Shown here one piece after another: positions 16,209 to 27,059 of a stretch of DNA of 64,000 nucleotides. The position numbers and the translations under genes are program-made. The notes under the pieces are model-generated. The model did not search any database, was not told the origin of the DNA, and saw only the letters and a list, made by a program, of their open reading frames with translations. The stretch comes from Bradyrhizobium sp. CIAT3101 (GTDB lineage Bacteria; Pseudomonadota; Alphaproteobacteria; Rhizobiales; Xanthobacteraceae). Each line of letters begins with the position of its first letter. The stretch's first letter is position 1. The stretch lies in NCBI RefSeq assembly GCF_029714945.1, contig NZ_CP121634.1, positions 8,329,001 to 8,393,000 on the forward strand. The letters are read 5' to 3'.

Positions 16209-16604
16209 TCAGTCCTCGAAATGAAACGAGCGAGTCTGGCCCTTGGCTAGCACTTTGCGCAACCAGGGTGGCGGGGAGCCCTTCAATACACCTTCGAGCT
16301 TAATACAGAGATCGTCGATCGCTTCAGGCCTACTCACTTTCATCGGATGGACATTATTTGCCACGACACGCGCGGCGCCGGAGCCGCCGATCGCAGCAAC
16401 GTACAGGATCGCGCAGTCTTTGATGGCCTCGATCTTCGGCGTGAGCTTGTCTTCATTGCCGTCCTCCTTAAGATCGCCGTCGAACTGGATGGACTCAATC
16501 AAATGGTGCCCTTCGGGCCTAACGTCGTAGATGGCGATGTTTTTAGCCCAGCCAAAATGTGCGTCGACGCGCTTTAGATCCTGCGTGGCAAATGCGACCT
16601 TCAT
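16209..16604 (-). CDS. nifX: NifX, FeMo-cofactor precursor carrier
   Basis: A 131-residue NifX: MKVAFATQDLKRVDAHFGWAKN at the start and ILYVAAIGGSGAARVVANNVHPMKV in the middle. NifX binds NifB-co or VK-cluster and passes it between NifB and NifEN. It lies 23 bp after nifN and shares the fold of the NifB C-terminal domain. Confidence 0.94.
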   Translation of the reverse strand: MKVAFATQDLKRVDAHFGWAKNIAIYDVRPEGHHLIESIQFDGDLKEDGNEDKLTPKIEAIKDCAILYVAAIGGSGAARVVANNVHPMKVSRPEAIDDLCIKLEGVLKGSPPPWLRKVLAKGQTRSFHFED

Positions 16605-16627
16605 CGGCTCTGATTCCTATTTTCGCG

Positions 16628-18010
16628 CTAGTTCAGTTGCGGCGGAACGACATGCAGGCCGGCGCCCACGGTCCGCCAGGTTGCCGGCGTGGGCTGGCGG
16701 TTGTCCTCGCGGTCAGCAATGATGAGGTTTGCGAGGTCAAAGATAAGCTCGCGCGTACCGCGATAGCCCACGCTCATCCGGTGACCTGCGCCCAGGCGAT
16801 CAAATATCGGAAAGCCGGCACGGTAGAAGGGAATGTCCAGCCGGGCGGCCGCCTGCCGGCCGTGCGAATGAGAGATCAGCAGATCACACTGCCGCGCCTT
16901 GGCAAGATCCTCCAGATCTCCGAGATCGCCGATGACAACCTCCTTGGCCTTGACGCGTTCGAGCACCGGGGATGCCGTTGTCGTCACCGCCGCAGTCACC
17001 TGCGCACCCATCTCGTACAACACGCTCGAGATGTCAAACAAGAGGTCCGGCTCAGCCCCAATCGCGAGCTTTCGACCCGCGATATGGAAATGCGTATCCA
17101 GCATGGCGTCCGCGAGCTGGCCACGTTGCCGACGATATCTTTTCGGCACCGACTTGCCGCTGATATCGCTCAAGAAAGTGATGAATTCATCATTGGGAAC
17201 AAGGCCACAGAGCCGTTCGAATAGCCGGAACGGCACGCCAGTCCTGGCCTGCATCGCCTCAGCCGCGCGCCTCATCTGCGCTCCGATAGCGATCGTCCAG
17301 GCCGCCTGCCCCATAGTTGCGATCTCGTCGACCCCAATTCCGCCGATCGTAGTCTGCGTGAATTCGTCGGGGATGTGACCGTCGAGCGAACCTGAAATAT
17401 CCGGAAGGAAGGACGGCCTGATCCCAAAATCTTCAAAGATCGTTCGTAGCTCGTCTAGGTCGCCGGGGGTTAGGTGGCAGCCAGGTAGGACATTAACCCG
17501 CAAGGAATCGCGCGGCGCGGCCGCATCAACGGAATCAACAAGCACTTCGACCATTCGCGCCACGGTCTTTTCCCAGCCATCCTGAAAGGCGTCCTTGAAA
17601 TCGGGCGTCGAGACGTAGACGAGCGGAAACTTCTTGAGATGCGGATGATTTTGTCGAATAAGGCGAATGAACGCCTCGACGTCGTCGCCCTTGGTCTCGG
17701 TGACGCCAGTCGAATTGATGCCAATAATCTCCGGCTTGACGCGTTTGTAGATATTGAGAATTGCCTGTTCGACATTCTCGTACCCACCGAGCACAGTCGA
17801 CACCTCGCTCATTGCGGTGGTCTGCAGGGGCACCGCTTCCTTAAAATGGCGGACAAACAGGGTTAATCCGAAAGACGTGCAGCCCTGAGGACCGTGTAAG
17901 AGTGGCATCGCCCCCCGCAGTCCCAAGAAGGCGAAGGAGCCGCCAATCGGCTGGCTCATCTTCAGCGGGTTGATCGTGCAGGCCTTGTCGGAACAGGTCA
18001 CGATAGCCAT
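16628..18010 (-). CDS. nifN: NifN, FeMo-cofactor scaffold subunit
   Basis: NifN with NifE forms the scaffold on which NifB-co gains molybdenum and homocitrate. The 460-residue protein starts MAIVTCSDKACTINPLKMSQPIGGSFAFLGLRGAMPLLHGPQGC, and has GINSTGVTETKGDD and SHSHGRQAA later. The start at 18010 is taken by homology; the frame is open upstream into the 3' end of nifE. The nifE stop lies 22 bp upstream. Confidence 0.95.
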   Translation of the reverse strand: MAIVTCSDKACTINPLKMSQPIGGSFAFLGLRGAMPLLHGPQGCTSFGLTLFVRHFKEAVPLQTTAMSEVSTVLGGYENVEQAILNIYKRVKPEIIGINSTGVTETKGDDVEAFIRLIRQNHPHLKKFPLVYVSTPDFKDAFQDGWEKTVARMVEVLVDSVDAAAPRDSLRVNVLPGCHLTPGDLDELRTIFEDFGIRPSFLPDISGSLDGHIPDEFTQTTIGGIGVDEIATMGQAAWTIAIGAQMRRAAEAMQARTGVPFRLFERLCGLVPNDEFITFLSDISGKSVPKRYRRQRGQLADAMLDTHFHIAGRKLAIGAEPDLLFDISSVLYEMGAQVTAAVTTTASPVLERVKAKEVVIGDLGDLEDLAKARQCDLLISHSHGRQAAARLDIPFYRAGFPIFDRLGAGHRMSVGYRGTRELIFDLANLIIADREDNRQPTPATWRTVGAGLHVVPPQLN

Positions 18011-18032
18011 AGCTTGCACCCTTGTTGAGGCC

Positions 18033-19691
18033 CTACTCCGCCGCCTGCAGCGCGGACGTCGGCTGGGCCGGCGTGTTCTCCTCGGTCCGCCGCATACAGG
18101 CCGCGGAAGCCTCGGTGTCATGGGCCATGGCATCGGGAGCGTTGGATCCGTGAGCGGGAATGCGATCGTTGATGATGCTGAAATCGACTGTACTGCACGA
18201 GTGCGTTCTCTTGGCGCGCGCGGCTTTCTCGGCCCCGACCGAATTCGGCCGGCCTCCGGCGACAGGCACCTCCATTGGCCCAAGCGCTTTAGCATGCCGG
18301 GTCACCTCAGTGACATCCCACGGCGCGGGCATACGGAGCTGATCCCACATCGGATTGTAAAGCGCCTTATCGATCTCTTCCATGAGCTTCACGATGCCCA
18401 CATAGCCCATGTAGGCGTGGCAACGCTCTTGATTTATGTCGAGCCATGGCACGGCCGCTTTTAGAGCGACGAATTGCGACTTGCCGCCCGAGAGCATGAT
18501 GTCTGCTTTAGCCTCTCTAAGCATCTTGTACATTTCACGGGGCGTAAGATCCTCGATCATGTGAGCATCATGCCCCATCAGTTGTTGAATACGCTGCTTG
18601 TCGTCGCTGGTTGATTTCTTGACAGAAGTGCCGACAATCTCGAGCCCTGCTTCCTGCAGAGCAGCAACCACGGACCATGACTTCACGCCGCCAGTGACGA
18701 GCAGTACCTTCTTGCCGGCAAACCGCGGCCTGAATCGCTCGATTGCAGCCCAAGCCTTTGCTTCCTCGCGTGCGACTACAGCCTCAGTGCACTCCATTAA
18801 GTGACGCGGCGCGCCGCGCTCGATAAGCATGCGCGCGATCTTTCGCAGAGCCTCGCTGGTGTCTTGAATGCCGTAGAAAGATCCTTCAAAAAATGGAATG
18901 CCGTAACGTTCTTTCATCCTGGTCGCGACGTTGATCATGGCCCTGGAGCACACCATCATGGCGGCTCTCGCCCGATGTGAGCAGGCGGCCTCGTGATATT
19001 TGCCATCGCCGGAGATGCAGGACAGGATCCGAATGCCGATTTCGTCCAGCAGCGGCTTGATCTGCCAGAGCTCGCCGGACAAATTGTACTCACCTATGAG
19101 ATTGATATCGTAGGGCGTTATGTAATCGGGCTCCTGCGTGCCAATCACATACTCGAGCAGCGCTTCACCGGCGAGCTTATTGCCAAGGTTTTTCGAACCG
19201 ACAAATCCCGGCGAATTGACCGGAATGACGGGCTTGCCGAATTTCGCTGCCGCAATTTTACAGACCGCATTAATATCGTCACCGATCATGGCCGGAACGC
19301 AGGTCTGATATACGAAGATCGCCGGAGGATCATACCTCTCGATGATTTCCTTGATGGCCTTGTACAGCCGCTTCTCGCCGCCGAATACGACATCAATCTC
19401 ATTCATATCGGTCGTGAAGCTTGTGCGCCACAGATCAGGTCCTGACGAGGCAGAGCCGCGATTGTCCCAGGAGTTGCCTTCGCACGCGATCGGGCCATGA
19501 ACCAGATGAGCGACATCTGTAAATGGCTGTAGCGCAATCTTGGCGCCATCAAAGGAGCACCCTCCGGCGGCCCCGCCTGGCTGCAGCTGCTTGGTGCAGC
19601 CTTTCTTTCGCTCAGCCTCCGATTTGTTGGCGTTCTTAGGGCAACCCGCCGCGTTGAAGACGTCCTGAATCGTGGCTGACAGCGAACTCAC
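18033..19691 (-). CDS. nifE: NifE, FeMo-cofactor scaffold subunit
   Basis: The NifD-like half of the NifEN scaffold, 552 residues. It has the cluster cysteines in GGCSFDGAKIALQPF, HGPIACEGNSWDNRG and YQTCVPAMIGDDI. I use GTG at 19691 (MSSLSATIQDVF) because AAGGAG lies just before it; the frame begins six codons earlier with TTG. The last 80 or so residues (GRPNSVGAEKAARAKRTHSC onward) are a low-complexity tail longer than in free-living diazotrophs. The nifK-nifE gap contains a stable hairpin. Confidence 0.95.
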   Translation of the reverse strand: MSSLSATIQDVFNAAGCPKNANKSEAERKKGCTKQLQPGGAAGGCSFDGAKIALQPFTDVAHLVHGPIACEGNSWDNRGSASSGPDLWRTSFTTDMNEIDVVFGGEKRLYKAIKEIIERYDPPAIFVYQTCVPAMIGDDINAVCKIAAAKFGKPVIPVNSPGFVGSKNLGNKLAGEALLEYVIGTQEPDYITPYDINLIGEYNLSGELWQIKPLLDEIGIRILSCISGDGKYHEAACSHRARAAMMVCSRAMINVATRMKERYGIPFFEGSFYGIQDTSEALRKIARMLIERGAPRHLMECTEAVVAREEAKAWAAIERFRPRFAGKKVLLVTGGVKSWSVVAALQEAGLEIVGTSVKKSTSDDKQRIQQLMGHDAHMIEDLTPREMYKMLREAKADIMLSGGKSQFVALKAAVPWLDINQERCHAYMGYVGIVKLMEEIDKALYNPMWDQLRMPAPWDVTEVTRHAKALGPMEVPVAGGRPNSVGAEKAARAKRTHSCSTVDFSIINDRIPAHGSNAPDAMAHDTEASAACMRRTEENTPAQPTSALQAAE

Positions 19692-19749
19692 GTTAGTCTC
19701 CTTCCGCAAACGTTTTTGTCTACATGATCGATAGCAGGTGTGCAGAGCC

Positions 19750-19784
19750 CCACCTCAAGACCACGACATGTGGCCATGAGGTGG
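19750..19784. repeat. hairpin between nifK and nifE
   Basis: CCACCTCA (19750-19757) pairs with TGAGGTGG (19777-19784), and inside it CCAC (19761-19764) pairs with GTGG (19770-19773). No U-run follows, so it is more likely an mRNA stabiliser or partial attenuator between nifHDK and nifEN than a terminator. Confidence 0.65.
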
Positions 19785-19797
19785 AGACACGCTCGCA

Positions 19798-21357
19798 TCA
19801 ACGTATAATGTCAAAGCTGTAGTCGGTTTTACCCACCACGTTGCTCTTCTTGTCGATCTCCTCAAATATCTTATCGAGTATCTTCACCAGCACATTCAGG
19901 CCGCCCTGATAGCCCCATACTGGGTAGCGGTGGTGGTGGTGCCGGTCGAACACGGGGAAGCCGATGCGAATCAGCGGCGTACCGGTATCGCGCTCCAGGT
20001 ACTTGCCGTAGGTGTTGCCGATCAGAAGATCGACCGGTTCGGTAAACAGCAGCGAACGCATGTGCCAAAGGTCTTTGCCCGGATAGACATGGCAGTCCTT
20101 GGCGTACTGCGAACTGGCAAACAACGCCTGCATCTTTTCTTCCCAGGCCTTGTTCCCGTTGGTTGACAAGACGTGGGTCGGTTCGGCGCCGAGCTCGAGC
20201 AGGAAGGCCGCTAAGCCATAGCAAAGGTCGGGATCGCCATAGATTGCGAACCTCTTACCGTGAATATGTGCACTGGAGTCCGCCATGGCGTCGACGAGAC
20301 GGCCGCGCTCCTGTTCTAGAATCTTCGGGATTGCTTTGCCCGTAATGTGTGACAGAGTCATCAGGAAGTCGTCGGTCGCGCTCACGCCGACCGGATGATT
20401 AAACGAAACGGCCTTTTGGCCATGGCTCTCGATGAACGACAGCGTTTTCTCTGTACAATACTGCTGCATTGAGATGGTTGCTTTGGCGTGGATGGCATTT
20501 GCGGCGTCCGCCAGCGTGGTCCCTCCATCATACATACGAAACTCACCCTCCGTCGGCGTGTCGAACACGTCACTATTATCGGCGAGAATTGTGTAATCGA
20601 CGCCCATCACTTCGAAAATGCGCTTTATCTCGCGGATATTGCCTACGGTATAGCCGTCGAAGCCGCCAATGAAGTTGATCCTTTCGTTCGGTTTGCGCTC
20701 GAGCTTGGGCTCAGAACCGGCCTTACCGTCCCAGAAATGCTCGAGGATGCCTTTTAAAGCGTTGTCATAGCCCGTGACATGGCTGCCGACGAAGGCGGGC
20801 GTGTGCGCGAAGGGAACATCGAATTCGGCCGGCACCGAGCCTTTTTCCTTCGACGTCTTAATGAAGGCGTTGAGATCATCGCCGATGACTTCCGCCATGC
20901 AGGTGGTCGAAACCGCGATCATCTTCGGTTTGTACATATTGTAGCTGTTGGCGAGCCCGTCGACCATATTGTTGAGACCGCCGAATACAGCTGCATCTTC
21001 GGTCATCGACGAGGAAACACAGGAGGTCGGCTCCTTGAAGTGCCGAGATAGGTGACTTCGATAGTAGGCGACGCAGCCCTGTGAGCCGTGCACGAAAGGC
21101 AACGTACCCTCGAAACCGACCGACGCAAACACGGCGCCCAACGGCTGGCAGGCCTTGGCCGGATTGATGGTCAGTTCTTCGCGCGCGAAGTTCTTCTCGC
21201 GATATTCGGGTGTCTTAGCCCATTCGCGGATACGTTCGACCTCCGCAGGATCATGCGCATTCTCGAAGAGCGCGCGTTTATTCGCCAGCATTTGCTGGTA
21301 TTCCGGACCTCGAAACAGCTCGAGATGATCGAGCACGTTTTCGGCATTCTGAGTCAT
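19798..21357 (-). CDS. nifK: nitrogenase MoFe protein beta chain NifK
   Basis: Beta subunit of the MoFe protein, 519 residues, sharing the P-cluster with NifD. P-cluster cysteines lie in [28 protein letters not shown] and [13 protein letters not shown]; the serine next to the last ([15 protein letters not shown]) is also conserved. The start is one of two tandem ATGs (21360/21357) after AAGGA; the second gives better spacing. The frame runs upstream into nifD. It lies 47 bp downstream of nifD. Confidence 0.97.
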   Translation of the reverse strand: MTQNAENVLDHLELFRGPEYQQMLANKRALFENAHDPAEVERIREWAKTPEYREKNFAREELTINPAKACQPLGAVFASVGFEGTLPFVHGSQGCVAYYRSHLSRHFKEPTSCVSSSMTEDAAVFGGLNNMVDGLANSYNMYKPKMIAVSTTCMAEVIGDDLNAFIKTSKEKGSVPAEFDVPFAHTPAFVGSHVTGYDNALKGILEHFWDGKAGSEPKLERKPNERINFIGGFDGYTVGNIREIKRIFEVMGVDYTILADNSDVFDTPTEGEFRMYDGGTTLADAANAIHAKATISMQQYCTEKTLSFIESHGQKAVSFNHPVGVSATDDFLMTLSHITGKAIPKILEQERGRLVDAMADSSAHIHGKRFAIYGDPDLCYGLAAFLLELGAEPTHVLSTNGNKAWEEKMQALFASSQYAKDCHVYPGKDLWHMRSLLFTEPVDLLIGNTYGKYLERDTGTPLIRIGFPVFDRHHHHRYPVWGYQGGLNVLVKILDKIFEEIDKKSNVVGKTDYSFDIIR

Positions 21358-21404
21358 CATGGCATCCTTGTTGGATTCGTGTTCGATCGTCTGGCCCGGC
21401 CGCC

Positions 21405-22907
21405 TTATTCCGCCGCCATTAGGCTCGGCCGCGGGGCCTCCTTCCACGGCGGCCTGGTCTTCTTCCAGATCGGCGAATTGATTGCCATATCCATGTCGCG
21501 AGCAAAGATTGCGAACCCATCATAGCCGTGATAGGGGCCCGAATAATCCCAGGAGTGCATTTGCCGGAAAGGCACGCCCATCTTCTGGAAGACGTATTTC
21601 TCCTTAATGCCAGAACCAACGAGATCGGGCTGGATCTTCTCGACGAAGCGCTCGAACTCGTATCCCGTGACGTCGTCGTAAATTAATGTCCCATCCTTGA
21701 CGTAATGCTGGGCCGTACGCTGATAATCGTCGTTGTGACCGAACTCGTAGCCGGTCCCGATAACCTCCATACCGAGGTCTTCATAGGCGCCAATTACGTG
21801 CCGAGGGCGCAAGCCGCCCACAAAGAGCATCACGGACTTGCCTTCTAGACGCGGTCGGTACTTGGCGATGACGGCATCCACCAACGGCTGGTATTTAGCT
21901 ATGACGCGCTCGGCCCCCTCCCTAATCTTGTCGTCGAAGAAGCTCGCGATCTTACGCAGCGACTCCGCGATCTTCGACGGGCCGAAGAAGTTATACTCGC
22001 ACCATGGAATCCCGAACTTTTCCTCCATATGGCGCGAGATGTAATTCATTGAGCGATAGCAGTGCAGGATATTCAGCTTAGCTTTCGGCGTCGCCTCAAG
22101 CTCAGCGAGGCTGCCATCGCCAGACCACTGCGCAATCACGCGCAGGCCCATCTCCTCCAGCAGGATGCGAGATGACCAGGCGTCGCCACCGATGTTGTAG
22201 TCACCGATGATGGCAACGTCATATGGCGTGGATTCGAACCGCCGTTCGGTTTCCGGGGTAAGCTTGTCGAAAATCCAGTCGCGTACAGCGTCGTTGGCGA
22301 TGTGATGGCCAAGGGACTGCGATACACCGCGAAACCCTTCGCAGCGCACCGGCACGATTGTCTTGCCATCATATTCCTTCGACTTTGCCCTCGACACTGC
22401 TTCTATGTCGTCGCCTATGAGACCGACCGGACATTCCGACTGGATGGTGATTCCGTGGTTGAGCGGAAACAGGCCTTGGATCTCGTCGATCACTTGGGCG
22501 AGCTTTTTATCGCCGCCGAAGACGATGTCTTTCTCCTGGAAGTCGGAAGTGAACTGCATGGTCCCGAAAGCATCGATTCCGGTGGTGCCGACATAATAGT
22601 TGCGTCGCGACCCCCAGGAATATTGGCCACAACCGACAGGGCCGTGACTAATGTGGATCATGTCCTTGATCGGACCCCATACGACGCCCTTTGAGCCGGC
22701 GTAGGCGCAGCCTCGAATGGTCATTACACCAGGGATCGATTTAAGATTCGACTTAACACCGCAATCAGACTTGCCAGCCTCGTGCACGCTAAGGTGCTTG
22801 GCACGCCGTTTGGCTGTCTTCTCGGGGTAGACTTTCAAGACTTCGTTGATCAATTCCTTGTTGCGGGCCTTGATCTCTGCGACACTCTGGGTGGATGCCA
22901 GACTCAT
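21405..22907 (-). CDS. nifD: nitrogenase MoFe protein alpha chain NifD
   Basis: Alpha subunit, 500 residues. P-cluster cysteines are at about 67 ([13 protein letters not shown]), 93 ([15 protein letters not shown]) and 159 ([13 protein letters not shown]). The FeMo-co ligands are the cysteine in [14 protein letters not shown] and the histidine in [16 protein letters not shown]. It lies 68 bp after nifH on the same strand, so nifHDK is contiguous here, unlike the split order of Bradyrhizobium diazoefficiens USDA110. Confidence 0.97.
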   Translation of the reverse strand: MSLASTQSVAEIKARNKELINEVLKVYPEKTAKRRAKHLSVHEAGKSDCGVKSNLKSIPGVMTIRGCAYAGSKGVVWGPIKDMIHISHGPVGCGQYSWGSRRNYYVGTTGIDAFGTMQFTSDFQEKDIVFGGDKKLAQVIDEIQGLFPLNHGITIQSECPVGLIGDDIEAVSRAKSKEYDGKTIVPVRCEGFRGVSQSLGHHIANDAVRDWIFDKLTPETERRFESTPYDVAIIGDYNIGGDAWSSRILLEEMGLRVIAQWSGDGSLAELEATPKAKLNILHCYRSMNYISRHMEEKFGIPWCEYNFFGPSKIAESLRKIASFFDDKIREGAERVIAKYQPLVDAVIAKYRPRLEGKSVMLFVGGLRPRHVIGAYEDLGMEVIGTGYEFGHNDDYQRTAQHYVKDGTLIYDDVTGYEFERFVEKIQPDLVGSGIKEKYVFQKMGVPFRQMHSWDYSGPYHGYDGFAIFARDMDMAINSPIWKKTRPPWKEAPRPSLMAAE

Positions 22908-22975
22908 GCAAATGTCCTTATTGCTCTCAGCGTTTTCGGGCCGACACTTTTTTGTGCTGAATGTGAGGTATCAGT

Positions 22976-23914
<939 letters not shown>

Positions 23915-23986
23915 TCACTCGGCTCGCAGCATTCGCAGCTCGATGAGCTACAAAGGCAGACAACCGCGCCCCTGCAGAGCGACTTT

Positions 23987-24003
23987 TGCAACGAGCGTGC
24001 CAG
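23987..24003 (-). promoter_or_regulatory. sigma-54 promoter of nifHDKENX
   Basis: Minus strand reads TGGCACGCTCGTTGCA, a perfect consensus match, about 120 bp before the nifH start. Confidence 0.93.
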
Positions 24004-24063
24004 CGCTCGCTCAAAACAAATCACTATGCGAGCGTAGATAGATACCGGTGCACAGGGTGGTGC

Positions 24064-24079
24064 TGTCGCAAGTCCGACA
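24064..24079. promoter_or_regulatory. NifA activator site between nifH and the receiver gene
   Basis: TGT-CGCAAGTCCG-ACA is exact. It lies 64 bp above the nifH -24 and about 110 bp above the plus-strand element at 24189. Confidence 0.9.
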
Positions 24080-24188
24080 TCGGCACTTCTCGACATGAGC
24101 GGTCGCACGCGTTTGTCTGAAACAAGGCAACGCCTTGCTTACTTCCTTCCGGAAACGACAGCTCTGGTACGCACACAGGTGAACAGCT

Positions 24189-24206
24189 ACGGTATGGTGC
24201 TTGCTT
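24189..24206 (+). promoter_or_regulatory. possible sigma-54 promoter of the receiver gene
   Basis: CGGTATGGTGCTTGCT has GG-N10-GC and a good TTGCT -12 block but a weaker -24 block. It lies 32 bp before the ATG at 24238 and faces away from nifH. Confidence 0.55.
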
Positions 24207-24237
24207 GCTGCGCATCGATCAATGCAAAGAGGCCATT

Positions 24238-24675
24238 ATGCTGTTCGACACCGAGGCTTATACGAGTAGCAAGCGTCCAACCATTTTCCTGATCGAGCCT
24301 GAGCAGGTTGTACGTTCCGCACTCGATTACATCCTGCGTGAACGTTACCAGACACATCCTTTTGCCTCCGTGGATGAGGCCGTGAGGTCGCCAATTAAGA
24401 CCCCCGACGTAGTCCTGGTCGGCGTTTCCATTCTGCACGACCGAGGAGAGGCAGTCCTGGGAGAAGTCGCGAGGGTATTCGCGCGTACCAAGATCCTGCT
24501 CGTAGCTGAGCGGAAATCCGACCCTCTGGTGCAGACGGGGCTTGAACGAGGTGCACACGGGTACATCAGCAATCCAATCTCCACCGATTCTGTCCGCGGA
24601 GCCGTCAGGATAGCTTTGGGCGCACCAGTCTTTCCCAACCGGCCGCCCGTTCTCATTCCTCCGAGGTCCGGTTAG
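24238..24675 (+). CDS. stand-alone degenerate receiver-domain protein
   Basis: A 145-residue single-domain protein with the response-regulator receiver fold (TIFLIEPEQVVRSALDYIL, DVVLVGVSIL, KILLVAERKSDP, GAHGYISNPI). The phospho-acceptor aspartate is glycine (G62), the acidic pair is E20-P21-E22, the conserved Ser/Thr is Ala90 and the active-site lysine is Asn112. It therefore should not be phosphorylated in the usual way. There is no output domain. AGAGG lies before the ATG at 24238. A long antisense frame (24187-24783) overlaps it and is rejected. Confidence 0.8.
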   Translation: MLFDTEAYTSSKRPTIFLIEPEQVVRSALDYILRERYQTHPFASVDEAVRSPIKTPDVVLVGVSILHDRGEAVLGEVARVFARTKILLVAERKSDPLVQTGLERGAHGYISNPISTDSVRGAVRIALGAPVFPNRPPVLIPPRSG

Positions 24676-25318
24676 GAGTTCCTTGCGCAATTTCGGATGG
24701 TGTAGTTTCAGCTCGACATACTCTCGGGTGCCCTCGCAATTGGCGTAAAACTCACGCCGTTTCAGCCTTGAGGTCCGCGGCATATCACACCGGTTTAAAG
24801 ACCGCTTCGGCCCTGATTTAGCGGGGCAGATCTCCAGGCGACCTCGCGGTGAGTAATAGCAACTTTCTGGTGGGCCTTCCGAATATCAATTTCGGTGCGG
24901 AGGCGAGGTGACCGAGACCTTCGATCTCGGTGCACGTAGTAATGGGATGTCCGAAACTCCAACACTGGATTAGACGCACCGATAGGCTCCATCATGATCA
25001 ATGAGCGGCAATACCCCCTGGCATTGAAAGCATCCAAGCGAGTTTTCTTTGGTCGCTATAAATCGTTCAGGACCTTAATGTATTGCATCAGCCTCGCAGA
25101 ATAGCGCTCGCTCGGCGTCGAAACCGCCTACTCGCTACCGTTCTGAGACGCCGCCACTCTATTTGCTAACCAATGCATCGCCTCGGCTGCTTCCGGCAAT
25201 GCCCGCTATATTGCCCGCAGGCGATGACGCCACTGACGCCCAATTTCCGCGGATTCGATGAGCGCGTGAGAACGATCGTTCGATTGAACGCATCGGCGAC
25301 GCTTTTCGCTCAGCATTG
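24676..25318. other. intergenic stretch between receiver gene and ferredoxin
   Basis: About 640 bp. Short frames on both strands (for example minus 24795-25037) resemble no protein I know. No promoter or repeat stands out. Confidence 0.4.
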
Positions 25319-25513
25319 TCAGGCGGGAACACACGTGCCCTCCATCGGACAGACCACCGCGCATCGCGGCGTATCGCAATGCCCGTCGCACTCTGTGCAC
25401 TTTTTCGGATCGATCACATAGACATCGCCCTTTAGGCTGATCGCGCCGTTCGGACACTCGAATTCACATGCACCACAAACCGAGCATTGCGAGGCGACGA
25501 TCTTATAGGCCAT
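25319..25513 (-). CDS. 2[4Fe-4S] ferredoxin, second copy (FrxA/FdxN type)
   Basis: A 64-residue bacterial-type ferredoxin. Motif one is [12 protein letters not shown]; motif two is [18 protein letters not shown], with an extra cysteine in the loop (GHCDT) that the 8281 copy lacks. The ATG at 25513 has GGAGGG upstream. It lies downstream of fixR on the same strand but has its own candidate sigma-54 element. A likely electron donor to nitrogenase. Confidence 0.9.
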   Translation of the reverse strand: MAYKIVASQCSVCGACEFECPNGAISLKGDVYVIDPKKCTECDGHCDTPRCAVVCPMEGTCVPA

Positions 25514-25563
25514 GGATTGCAACTCCCTCCTAGGGTGAAAGGTGATAATTCCCTTCAAGCCTC

Positions 25564-25581
25564 GTGCCACACGCGTGCCTT
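25564..25581 (-). promoter_or_regulatory. candidate sigma-54 promoter of the second ferredoxin
   Basis: Minus strand reads AGGCACGCGTGTGGCAC: a near-perfect -24 block, GG-N10-GC kept, but TGGC instead of TTGC at -12. No exact NifA site upstream. Confidence 0.55.
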
Positions 25582-25735
25582 AGTAGTCACGTTGGAAGTC
25601 AACCTGTTCTGTCTGGTTTAGGAACCTTTTGTCACCTTCGCCACTTAGCCGATTCGCGACATCAACTTGCGCCGCCACATCCGACATCTCGCTTTAATTA
25701 GCGCACCAACTCCGCGATCAGCCACTTCGGCAGTA

Positions 25736-26575
25736 TCACACGTGTTGTCCCCCATTGATTGGCACTTCCGCACCTGTGACATAGCTCGCGGCGCTTGAGC
25801 AGAGGAAGAAAATGACCTTCGCAACCTCCTCGGGCGTGCCAACGCGGTGTAGCGGTATAATCGGCGCCAACTTTTCTTCAGTTTCCGGTGACAAAATGTC
25901 GGTCTTGATCTCGCCCGGTGCGATCGCGTTGACCCGAATTCCGAATGGCGCGTAGTCGTGTGCCATCTCGCGCGTGAGGCAGGCGAGCGCCGCCTTAGAG
26001 GTCGCATAGGCAGTACCCGCAAAAGGATGCACACGGGTGCCTACGATGGAGGTGACATTGACGATCGACCCGGATGCCATTTTCAATTCTTCGAACAGGC
26101 CTTGAGCAAGTAGAATCGGCGCGACCAAATTCACGTGAAACACGCTCATCCATGTGGTGATGGACGTCGTTAAAGAATTCAGCCTACCACCGCCTGGAGC
26201 CTTTGGAGAAATGGCGGCATTGTTGATCAGGGCGTGAAGCGGCTCTCCATCGAGCCGCTCCTTGATCTCGGCGATCGCGTGCGGCAACGCGCTGTGATCG
26301 CTCAGTTCCACTTGCACATGATTGTTGATTCCCGATTCCCATGGGCATCGACCGCTATCAAAGGGCTGTCGGGAGCAGGAGATGATTTGCCAACCAGCTT
26401 CGGAGAACAACTTGCCCGTGGCGTGACCAATGCCGCGCGAGGCGCCCGTCAATACAAGCGTCTTCCTTTGGCCAAGTCGCCCCTGCGACTTATCTTCTTG
26501 AAGCGGACAGCGCGCCAGACCAGGCACAGAGCTCGGACCAACAACACTGTGCGCATCCAGTTTATCGAGAGACAA
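25736..26575 (-). CDS. fixR: FixR, short-chain dehydrogenase/reductase
   Basis: A 279-residue SDR oxidoreductase matching FixR, the gene that usually precedes nifA in Bradyrhizobium. It has the NAD(P) motif LTGASRGIGHATG near residues 42-54, the NNAA segment (ALINNAAISPK), the catalytic serine region NVTSIVG and the YATSK motif (Y-x3-K). Its substrate is not known and it is dispensable for fixation in the model strain. Here nifA does not follow; the downstream gene is a ferredoxin. A sigma-54 promoter and NifA site lie upstream. Confidence 0.88.
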   Translation of the reverse strand: MSLDKLDAHSVVGPSSVPGLARCPLQEDKSQGRLGQRKTLVLTGASRGIGHATGKLFSEAGWQIISCSRQPFDSGRCPWESGINNHVQVELSDHSALPHAIAEIKERLDGEPLHALINNAAISPKAPGGGRLNSLTTSITTWMSVFHVNLVAPILLAQGLFEELKMASGSIVNVTSIVGTRVHPFAGTAYATSKAALACLTREMAHDYAPFGIRVNAIAPGEIKTDILSPETEEKLAPIIPLHRVGTPEEVAKVIFFLCSSAASYVTGAEVPINGGQHV

Positions 26576-26609
26576 GCGAGCTCCTTAAGGCATGATCTTT
26601 GGTGGGCGT

Positions 26610-26627
26610 TAGCAACAATTGGGCCAG
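26610..26627 (-). promoter_or_regulatory. sigma-54 promoter of fixR
   Basis: Minus strand reads TGGCCCAATTGTTGCT, with GG-N10-GC and TTGCT at -12. It lies 36 bp before the fixR start. Confidence 0.8.
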
Positions 26628-26660
26628 CCAGTTAAATGGCGATGGGTGCTCTCTGCCCAA

Positions 26661-26676
26661 TGTCAGCTAAGAGACA
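26661..26676. promoter_or_regulatory. NifA activator site upstream of fixR
   Basis: TGT-CAGCTAAGAG-ACA is exact, about 36 bp above the -24 element, closer than usual. From here to about 27040 I see no recognisable gene. Confidence 0.75.
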
Positions 26677-27059
26677 TCAGCGTCGATTTCGAACAGGAGC
26701 TCAATGCTTTCATCGGCGTGCTTCACGAAGTGGCCGACAAGACGTTTTCCGGCGCGGCCCAGATTTCATAGCGCGCGGCTTGAGGCTCCCACCTCAAAGC
26801 GCTGCCTAGACAACGCCGTTGTGTCTTGTGCAATCGACAGGACTCCCATTGCCGCTCGCGGAGTCAACCGAGGCGCCCGGCGCACTTTTGCCAGTCATAA
26901 AATGCGCCGGGTCCCGCCTCTGCACCATCAGTACATCCGTGATGATGCTGCCCTGACTGACGCGAGCAGCGTGGCGAAACTGAGGCCCTTAGATGGGCTC
27001 TACAGCGCCGATACAAAATTATCAGCAAGCTTGAATCGCACGCAGCGTCAATTTGTATG

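Noticed and set aside
24187..24783. Long minus-strand frame opposite the receiver gene
   Set aside because: It overlaps the receiver gene, which has a recognisable fold and ribosome site; the antisense protein has no known pattern.
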